20,166 bases of DNA. Source: JBFLYH01 sp964630235. Its GTDB lineage: Bacteria > Oederibacteriota > JAAXVQ01 > JAUVAV01. This document shows positions 1-5,959 of the stretch, in pieces; position 1 is the first letter of the stretch, and each line of letters opens with the position of its first letter. The DNA lies in contig CAZVUO010000007.1 of assembly GCA_964630235.1 (NCBI GenBank), positions 1-20,166 of the forward strand, written 5' to 3'. The notes beneath the pieces are model-generated. The model saw only the letters and a program-made list of their open reading frames with translations, did not search any database and had not been told where the DNA came from. A program made the position numbers and the translations under genes.

Positions 1-385
<385 letters not shown>

Positions 386-451
386 GAATTTGAAATAGCT
401 CTTTGTTTGTCAAAGTATGACAAGGACCTCACCATGTATCTTTCGCTGCCT

Positions 452-465
452 AGTTTTCAAAGACC
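452..465 (-). promoter_or_regulatory. boxA-like antitermination element in the rRNA leader
   Basis: On the minus strand the leader reads GGTCTTTGAAAACT, close to the boxA element (TGYTCTTTRAMA-type) that binds NusB/NusE in rRNA leaders. It lies about 67 nt before the 16S 5' end and directly after a hairpin (470-491), the same hairpin-then-boxA order as in the E. coli rrn leader. Seen: sequence and position. Inferred: antitermination function. Confidence 0.6.
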
Positions 466-469
466 GATC

Positions 470-491
470 ATTTTTCGCGCGGGCGAAAAAT
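470..491 (-). promoter_or_regulatory. Leader hairpin (boxB-like position)
   Basis: A perfect 9-bp inverted repeat (ATTTTTCGC / GCGAAAAAT) with a 4-nt loop, in the transcribed rRNA leader and 4 nt upstream of the boxA-like element. Its place matches boxB in E. coli rrn leaders, though the sequence need not be homologous. A second small inverted repeat (TTGTCA / TGACAA, 407-423) lies between boxA and the 16S end. Confidence 0.45.
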
Positions 492-549
492 AAAAACCCC
501 GTGTCTGCGCGCCCAACCCAAAGGCCAGGCATGGGCAGACAAGCTCTGC

Positions 550-577
550 ATTATACAGATACGCAGAGGAGTGTCAA
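550..577 (-). promoter_or_regulatory. rRNA promoter P2 (proximal, sigma70-type)
   Basis: Reading leftward: a perfect -35 TTGACA (577-572), 16-bp spacer, and perfect -10 TATAAT (555-550). Directly upstream is an AT-rich stretch (about 579-601) resembling an UP element. The predicted start is near 543, giving a leader of about 158 nt before the 16S. A consensus match plus UP-like tract is what strong rRNA promoters look like. Confidence 0.85.
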
Positions 578-642
578 GTTATTTTTAAAATATTTTATTT
601 ATTCCGAAAACTCAGGGATTATCGGGATAAATAGGTGACCTG

Positions 643-670
643 AGTATACCTCGTTTTCCTCGGATGTCAA
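643..670 (-). promoter_or_regulatory. rRNA promoter P1 (distal, sigma70-type)
   Basis: Reading leftward: -35 TTGACA (670-665), 16-bp spacer, -10 TATACT (648-643), with a run of seven A on the minus strand just upstream (678-672) that may act as an UP element. It lies 93 bp upstream of P2, a tandem arrangement like E. coli rrn P1/P2. The -35 box is only 14 bp beyond the stop codon of the HD-GYP gene. Confidence 0.8.
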
Positions 671-684
671 GTTTTTTTAACCGG

Positions 685-2982
685 TTAGGTCATCAGGCGT
701 TCCAGGTCCTCGTCCTGCCAGAACAAGACCGAGCGGTTGTCGTCTCCTTTCCACGGCTCGATTTTTTCGCCTTTTTCAAGATGCCTCAAAAAGGCCTCGA
801 CCAATTCAGGATCAAACTGCGTGCCGGAGAACTTTTTCAATTCCGCCACGGCCACGCTGATCGGCAAGGCCTTGCGATACGCGCGGTCCGAAGTCATGAC
901 GTCCCAGGCGTCGGCCACGGCCACGATTCTGGCGCCGAGCGGAATGCTGTTGCCTGCTTTGCCTTCGGGATAGCCGCCGCCGGCATAGCGTTCATGGTGG
1001 TACAGAATCGTGGGGATGAGATCCTTCAGCGACTCAATATTTTGTACGATGGAAACACCGAGGATCGGGTGCATGGCGATGGTATCGAATTCTTTCGGAG
1101 TCAGCTTGGAGGGCTTGTTCAGAACGATCTCGGAAATTCCGATCTTGCCGATGTCGTGGAGCAGCGCGCCGAAACGGATTTTCTCGATCTCTTTTTTATT
1201 CAGACCCAGTTCGCGGGCGATCGCGGTGGCGTACACCATGACTTTGTGGGAATGACCGTGGGTATAATGGTCCTTGGCATCCACGGCCGCGGCCAGCGCG
1301 TTGATCGAATTGAGATAGTCTTTTCGCAAGGCGGCGACCAGCTGAACGTTTTCGATGGCAATCGCCGCCTGCGAAGCCAGAGAGAACAGGGTGTCCAGAT
1401 TTTCTCCCGTAAATTGATGGCCGCGTTTGGGATCGGTCAAACAAATGATCCCGAATTTTTTATTGATTTTTTCATTCTTTAAAAACATGGGCGCGGCCAG
1501 CAGCATGTGGCCGGCGTAAATACCGTCCGTCGTCCGGTCGTAGAGACTGCTCTGGGCGGCCTGCGGAATCAACACGGGCTGCGAGGACTGTAAAATATGT
1601 CCGGCGATGCCGCGGTTCACGGGCAAATGGGCTTGGATCCACTGCGACTCCAAACCGAGCGAAGCCCGGACCACGAGATCGTCCCGGTCCTGGTCATACA
1701 CCAGTAGAAATCCGCGTCTGGCCTTCATCACCTGCATGGAACGCCGGAGGATGGTTTCGAACAGCTCGCCCAATCTTTTGATCGAGCCGATGGATTTTCC
1801 CACTTCGGCCAGCAAGGTCAGGTGCTGGGCTTTCCGGCGCAATTCCTCGTAATTGCCGACGTTCTGCAGGACCTCCGAAGCCTGGGATCCAAGCGTACTG
1901 AACAGTTCCAGGTCATTGCGGGTAAAGGCATTGGCCTGGGAATGCTCCACGGAAATGGTCCCTACCACGGTGTTCTTGATGTAGAGCGGCACGCACATTT
2001 TGCAATTCGACTCGGGATGGATGGCCTTGAGGCGCGGAACCGCGGCCAGGTTCTCGAATAAAACGGGTTTGCCGGTGGCCGCCACTTCCCCCTCGATCCC
2101 AGACCCGATTTTGACCTGGAGTTTCCGCATTTGCGCGCCGTCGAGTCCGCGCGACTCCTTCACTTTCATGACAGGCGAACCGCTTTCGCGGAGCAAAAGC
2201 ACGCCCACGGAGGCTTTTAGAAGCGTCATGGAAGTATCCATGACCAGGTTCAGCAGCTTTTTCGAGTTGTAGGTGGCGCTCATGGCGGTATAAATTTCGT
2301 GAAACGCCAGCAGGGCGAGATTTTTCTTCACCAGCATGATGTTGGCTTTTTCGAGCTGGCGGGTAGACGTGCTGATCCGCAGTTCCAATTCATCGTTGCA
2401 TTTTCTGGTTTCGGCTTGAATGGTTTCATTTTCGGCTAATTTCGCGCGCAGCGCGGATTGCTCCCGGCGGAAGACTGTTACGCCGAGCGTGGCCAAAACC
2501 GTGAGAGAGGCGACCAAGATCAAGCGGTCCCAGACGAGCATGGTCCATCCCGCCCCGGCGGGAGCCAGGAACCCTATCATGCCCATCGCCAGTAACGATG
2601 CGATGCCGCTTACGAGCGTCAAGCGGGGGCGCAGGTGAAGGGCCTGCAACAGGATGAGCACCGGAAAGAGGAAGCCCAGCGGACTGGCGTTCAATCCGCC
2701 GGTGAAAAAGACCAGACCGCTGATCAAAAGCAGGTCCATGCTTAATTCCAGGTAAGGCTGCACTTTGGAGATGGCCTTGAAGTAGGCCAGGAGGGTCAGC
2801 ACGAAATTATAGACAACCGTCAGTCCGAGGATGGACAGCACCGGCCAGAATTCAGCGATGGATTTGTTCTGGTTGAGCAGGAGGACGCCGGCGATCAGCG
2901 CGGTGATGATCCACCACCGGCGGTTGGCGTCATTGCGCGCGCGCTGCAGTTGCAGATGTAACTCTTGTGTGGTCATCGCCAC
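685..2982 (-). CDS. Membrane GAF-GAF-HD-GYP protein, predicted c-di-GMP phosphodiesterase
   Basis: 765 aa. Residues ~20-172 hold about five or six hydrophobic segments (membrane sensor region), followed by a helical linker (~175-215), two GAF domains (~225-375 and ~395-545) and a C-terminal HD-GYP domain (~560-740). HD-GYP proteins hydrolyse cyclic di-GMP. Metal-site residues appear intact: GHS near 576, HDIGKIG at 609-615, HHE at 662-664, and VADAWD near 687-692. In the signature HHExxDGxGYP the Asp is Ala here (RYAGGGYP), an unusual change outside the main metal ligands. The longest reading starts with GTG at 2982; an in-frame ATG lies at 2976 (residue 3); neither has a clear Shine-Dalgarno site. 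It has its own promoter (3036-3064) and sits directly upstream of the rRNA promoters with no evident terminator. The signal sensed is unknown. Confidence 0.93.
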   Translation of the reverse strand: MAMTTQELHLQLQRARNDANRRWWIITALIAGVLLLNQNKSIAEFWPVLSILGLTVVYNFVLTLLAYFKAISKVQPYLELSMDLLLISGLVFFTGGLNASPLGFLFPVLILLQALHLRPRLTLVSGIASLLAMGMIGFLAPAGAGWTMLVWDRLILVASLTVLATLGVTVFRREQSALRAKLAENETIQAETRKCNDELELRISTSTRQLEKANIMLVKKNLALLAFHEIYTAMSATYNSKKLLNLVMDTSMTLLKASVGVLLLRESGSPVMKVKESRGLDGAQMRKLQVKIGSGIEGEVAATGKPVLFENLAAVPRLKAIHPESNCKMCVPLYIKNTVVGTISVEHSQANAFTRNDLELFSTLGSQASEVLQNVGNYEELRRKAQHLTLLAEVGKSIGSIKRLGELFETILRRSMQVMKARRGFLLVYDQDRDDLVVRASLGLESQWIQAHLPVNRGIAGHILQSSQPVLIPQAAQSSLYDRTTDGIYAGHMLLAAPMFLKNEKINKKFGIICLTDPKRGHQFTGENLDTLFSLASQAAIAIENVQLVAALRKDYLNSINALAAAVDAKDHYTHGHSHKVMVYATAIARELGLNKKEIEKIRFGALLHDIGKIGISEIVLNKPSKLTPKEFDTIAMHPILGVSIVQNIESLKDLIPTILYHHERYAGGGYPEGKAGNSIPLGARIVAVADAWDVMTSDRAYRKALPISVAVAELKKFSGTQFDPELVEAFLRHLEKGEKIEPWKGDDNRSVLFWQDEDLERLMT

Positions 2983-3035
2983 ATCCAGGTCGGTGTGAGG
3001 AAAAATAACTTCACGCCCATTTTTCCACGATTATA

Positions 3036-3064
3036 AGTATAGCAGAGTTTTTTCGAATCAACAA
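3036..3064 (-). promoter_or_regulatory. Candidate promoter of the HD-GYP gene
   Basis: On the minus strand: -35 TTGTTG (3064-3059), 17-bp spacer, -10 TATACT (3041-3036). A TATAAT directly follows but would have poor spacing. The predicted start near 3029 gives a leader of about 47 nt. The stretch is AT-rich compared with its surroundings and lies in the intergenic gap. Confidence 0.55.
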
Positions 3065-3098
3065 GTCGGCGGAAAAAGCCAGGACGTTTCCGAAGAGA

Positions 3099-3893
3099 TT
3101 AGGCTTGTTTTTCAACCAGAAAAACGGGCGTGCCGGGTGTAAGGCCCAATTGCTGGGCGGCGGAGGCGTTCGGCACGATGATCTCGAGGTAGCCGCTGCT
3201 GTTGGTAATGACGGCGGCTCGTTCAGGCAGGGCGTCGTAGAAGGTGCGGGCCCAGGCGGTGATCTCTAACCCAGAGATGCGCAGGACAGGCCGGGTGCAG
3301 GTGCTCCACAGTTTGCCCGGCAGGTTGGTCGCCAAATTACCGAAGCGGTCTTGGAGCACGATCCTACCCTGCCAGCCGCTGTGGGGCAACGGCAGCGGTT
3401 CCAGGTCCTTTAACAGCACCATGTCCTGCAAGGGCGTGAACCGGTCGGCCTGGAATCCCCGGGCCGCGAGTTCCCCGACCGCCGGCCCGAAAACATCCCG
3501 GCCGTGAAACGTATCCGATACGCCGTGGGCGGGAACCGGAATTTCGTAGATGCGATGGCCGGGATCAGCCATGGCGGGCCGGCTCAGCAGACCATTGTCC
3601 GGACCCAGAAAAAAGTGGCCGTTGGCCCTGAGCAAAACCGGCTTCCGGAGGCTTCCAACGCCCGGGTCCACGACCGCGAGATGGATGGTTCCGGGGGGGA
3701 AAGCCGTATAGGCCGTGCCCAGCAGCCAAGCGCCCCGCGCGATGTCCCAGGACGGCACTTCGTGCGTGATGTCCACCAGGACCGGAACAGCTTCCCCGCC
3801 CGCCTGCTGATACTGCTTGAGCAGGGCGCCTTTCATTTCCGCGACATATGTATCCTGGTCTCCAAAATCCGTCAAGAGGGTTATGATCACCAT
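3099..3893 (-). CDS. S-adenosyl-L-methionine hydrolase family protein (DUF62 / SAM_HAT)
   Basis: 264 aa, the usual length for this family, whose characterised non-halogenating members split SAM into adenosine and methionine. Seen: N-terminal LLTDFGDQDTYVAEMKG (6-22), VVDPGVG with D76 and R83 seven residues later, GPDNGLL (97-103) and DTFHGRDVFGP with H130. D76, R83 and H130 fit the Asp-Arg-His triad of the hydrolases, so hydrolysis is more likely than halogenation. The ATG at 3893 is preceded by a GGGTGA Shine-Dalgarno site at 6-7 nt. It follows rsfS by 76 bp and probably ends the radC-rsfS transcript. Cytosolic; no signal peptide. Its physiological role is unclear across bacteria. Confidence 0.93.
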   Translation of the reverse strand: MVIITLLTDFGDQDTYVAEMKGALLKQYQQAGGEAVPVLVDITHEVPSWDIARGAWLLGTAYTAFPPGTIHLAVVDPGVGSLRKPVLLRANGHFFLGPDNGLLSRPAMADPGHRIYEIPVPAHGVSDTFHGRDVFGPAVGELAARGFQADRFTPLQDMVLLKDLEPLPLPHSGWQGRIVLQDRFGNLATNLPGKLWSTCTRPVLRISGLEITAWARTFYDALPERAAVITNSSGYLEIIVPNASAAQQLGLTPGTPVFLVEKQA

Positions 3894-3969
3894 GATCGCT
3901 CACCCGAACCGGGCCGAGATGCGCGAGGTGATGCACGCCAGACCGTCACGGCGGCCAGGGAAGGCGTCC

Positions 3970-4362
3970 TCATGTTCTCGGCAGAGAAACCAGCGGGCAT
4001 TCCCCCCAGAGTTCCTCCAGGGCATAGTAGCGCCGCGCCTCGTCCTGGAACAAATGCACGATCACGTCGCCCAGGTCCAGGAGCACCCAAATCCCGGATT
4101 CCACCCCTTCGCAATGCCGTATCGCCAGACCGTGCTCGCGGCAAACGCGTTCAATCTCAAGACGCATGGCGCGGAGCTGGGGCGCGCTGCGGGCTGACGC
4201 GATGACAAAATAATCGGTGATAATGGAGCGGCCGGACATGTCTAAAATAACCGGCCGTATGGCTTTTTTATTGGCCGCCGCACATGCCATCAATTGAGCT
4301 TTTTGCCGGCCGGATAGACGGACTGCTGGTTTGGAGCTGGCCTTTTTCCGCAAGACTGACAA
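3970..4362 (-). CDS. rsfS: Ribosomal silencing factor RsfS (Iojap/YbeB family)
   Basis: RsfS binds ribosomal protein uL14 and blocks joining of the ribosomal subunits when nutrients are short. The family core is clear: LDMSGRSIITDYFVIAS (41-57), then EGVESGIWVLLDLGDVIVHL and RRYYALEELWG near the end. The longest reading begins with TTG at 4362, inside the radC 3' end, giving a 95-nt overlap. The core first helix aligns with E. coli RsfS from about residue 21, so a start at TTG 4362 or TTG 4353 keeps it whole, whereas the in-frame ATG at 4290 (residue 25) would trim it. The G-rich stretch before 4362 also encodes radC residues and is not firm evidence of an RBS. Many bacteria keep rsfS beside nadD, but here it follows radC. 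Confidence 0.93.
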   Translation of the reverse strand: MSVLRKKASSKPAVRLSGRQKAQLMACAAANKKAIRPVILDMSGRSIITDYFVIASARSAPQLRAMRLEIERVCREHGLAIRHCEGVESGIWVLLDLGDVIVHLFQDEARRYYALEELWGECPLVSLPRT

Positions 4363-5017
4363 ACACCCCCTCGCCGACGATGATATGGTCCAAAAATCGC
4401 AATCCCAGGAGCTCGGCGCCCGCTTGCAGGCGCCGCGTGAGCGCCAAGTCGGCTTCGCTCGGCGTGGGGTCGCCGCTGGGATGGTTATGCGCTACAATGA
4501 CCGCGGCCGTGGGCAGCGACAACGCCGCGCGAAATACCTCGCGCGGATGAACCTGCGCCTGCTCCAGGCTTCCCAGGCTGACCAGGGGTTCCCCCAGCAC
4601 GCGGTGCCGGTTATCCAGCAGCAGCAGACAAAAAGCCTCGCGTTCCAGGTCCCGCAGCCGGGCAGAAACCAGTTTGGCCGCCTCCTGGACCGAGCGGACG
4701 ACCGGCCGGCCCGACAGTCCGGGGCGTTCGCGTCTGCGTCCCAGTTCGCACGCCGCCACGACCCTGGCCGCCTTGGCCAGTCCGACGCCGGAAATCGCGG
4801 CCAGTTCCCCGGCGCTGATCTTACCCAGCCGCTCCAAGCCCTGAAAGCGCTGCAGCAGGCGGCGTCCGAGGTCCACGGCCGAAACGCCCCGGGTCCCGCT
4901 GCCAAGCAAAACCGCGATCAATTCGGCTTCGGAGAGGCTGGCCGCGCCCAAACGGTTCAACCGTTCGCGCGGTTGATCGGCTTCCGGCCACTGCGAAATG
5001 GGTACATGGCATTCCAT
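4268..5017 (-). CDS. radC: RadC family protein (JAMM/MPN domain)
   Basis: 249 aa. An N-terminal helical UPF0758 region carries PRERL (16-20) and a helix-hairpin-helix (~67-92, AAISGVGLAKAARV). The C-terminal JAMM metal-binding domain has E127 and the motif HNHPSGDPTPSEAD (177-190) with H177, H179 and D190. RadC was named for DNA repair, but that role is disputed and its substrate is unknown. The ATG at 5017 is preceded by a near-ideal GGGAGGTGA three bases upstream, so the start is well supported. The last ~22 residues run past the usual family end (GVF...KGQL) and overlap the rsfS reading frame, which may explain the extra tail. Confidence 0.95.
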   Translation of the reverse strand: MECHVPISQWPEADQPRERLNRLGAASLSEAELIAVLLGSGTRGVSAVDLGRRLLQRFQGLERLGKISAGELAAISGVGLAKAARVVAACELGRRRERPGLSGRPVVRSVQEAAKLVSARLRDLEREAFCLLLLDNRHRVLGEPLVSLGSLEQAQVHPREVFRAALSLPTAAVIVAHNHPSGDPTPSEADLALTRRLQAGAELLGLRFLDHIIVGEGVFVSLAEKGQLQTSSPSIRPAKSSIDGMCGGQ

Positions 5018-5020
5018 GGT

Positions 5021-5028
5021 TCACCTCC
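5021..5028 (-). promoter_or_regulatory. Strong ribosome binding site of radC
   Basis: GGAGGTGA on the minus strand, three bases before the radC ATG. It fixes the start at 5017. The 75-bp gap to the upstream gene shows no convincing promoter. Confidence 0.75.
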
Positions 5029-5092
5029 CAAGGGTTCTATCCCTTTGACAGGCAAACCCGGAATTCCTTGCATCAGAAAGACGCGGCGTGGC

Positions 5093-5959
5093 CTAGCGCG
5101 CGGGCGCCTCGTATCCTGCGTCAAAGGCGCCGTCATCCGTTTCGTCCAGCGCCTCCCTGCCCAGGGGCTGATCGCCGGACCCCTCGTCCTCCGGCGCCGT
5201 TTCGCTCGCCGGGGCCCCGGCCTTTCCCGGCAGCAATGATTCGGTGCGCACGATATCCCTGGCCTGCTTCAGTTTATCCCCGTCCGCCGGGTGCAGGCTG
5301 ATCTCGATCCGCCCGTTGAGGGCGCGGTGGTAGTCGGTATCATTGGGAACAACGGGGCGCGCTTCGCCGAACCCCGCGGCCATCAGCTGAACAGGATCCA
5401 GTTCCCCTTCGGACGCAAATAGCCTCACCACCGCGGAAGCCCGTGCCAGGGAAAGGTCCCGCAGGGTGGGATATTTTTTGAGTGCCGCCGCCGAGAGGGT
5501 CTGCCGGCTGGCGTGGCCGGTGACGCGGATCTCGGTATCCGCGGTGTATTCGAGCGCGCGGGCGATCCTCAGCAGGAGGGAGCGTCCGGAGGGAAGCACG
5601 CGGTCGGATTGTTCGGCAAACAAAAGTTTGTCCAGAACGACCAGGCGGATCACCTCGGCATCCTGTTCGAGGACGATCTCTCTTCCCCGGATCTCGCGGG
5701 ACAGGCGCCGTTTCAGTTCCTCGCGAACCTGGTCCAACTGCTGCAGGTCCTCGACCGTCTTGGCGGATACCGAAGCGTCCGGGCCGGCGCCGAGGGATTT
5801 GAGGCGCTTGATCTCCTGCGTGAGCTGTTCGTTGGCGCTTTGCAGGTTTTGATTATCCTGCTTGACGGTCCGGTAGTCCAACCCGGTGCGAATCAACCCG
5901 CTCTGCATGGCCAGCAGGAACAACACCAAACATACCACCAGGGTGATCAGCTCTCTCAT
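5093..5959 (-). CDS. Membrane-anchored OmpA/MotB-like protein
   Basis: 288 aa. One N-terminal transmembrane segment (~4-22), a coiled coil (~33-95), an OmpA-like domain (~105-232) and an acidic low-complexity tail (~235-288). The OmpA signature is seen in LSLARASAVVRLF and in ALNGRIEISL, where the family usually has NRRxEI. In peptidoglycan-binding members a GHTD-type motif supplies an Asp for the diaminopimelate side chain; here it reads TGHASRQ, so that Asp is missing although the later Arg (LARA) is kept. Peptidoglycan binding is therefore uncertain. The ATG has a strong AAGGAG eight bases upstream and overlaps the stop of the YhaN-like gene by 4 nt (ATGA), implying translational coupling. 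It resembles MotB in layout, but no motA lies nearby. Confidence 0.85.
   Translation of the reverse strand: MRELITLVVCLVLFLLAMQSGLIRTGLDYRTVKQDNQNLQSANEQLTQEIKRLKSLGAGPDASVSAKTVEDLQQLDQVREELKRRLSREIRGREIVLEQDAEVIRLVVLDKLLFAEQSDRVLPSGRSLLLRIARALEYTADTEIRVTGHASRQTLSAAALKKYPTLRDLSLARASAVVRLFASEGELDPVQLMAAGFGEARPVVPNDTDYHRALNGRIEISLHPADGDKLKQARDIVRTESLLPGKAGAPASETAPEDEGSGDQPLGREALDETDDGAFDAGYEAPAR

Noticed and set aside
664..1482. 272-aa plus-strand open frame opposite the HD-GYP gene
   Set aside because: It lies wholly antisense to a well-conserved gene, has no recognisable domain, and its start overlaps rRNA promoter P1. Treated as a shadow.
3070..3092. Inverted repeat CGGAAA / TTTCCG after the SAM hydrolase gene
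   Set aside because: Only 6 bp, with no T-run following. Too weak to call a terminator.
5113..5260. Whether the acidic C-terminal tail of the OmpA-like protein is a frameshift product
   Set aside because: The frame stays open to a clean TAG and no homologous alternative ending is seen in the other frames. Low-complexity acidic tails are common.
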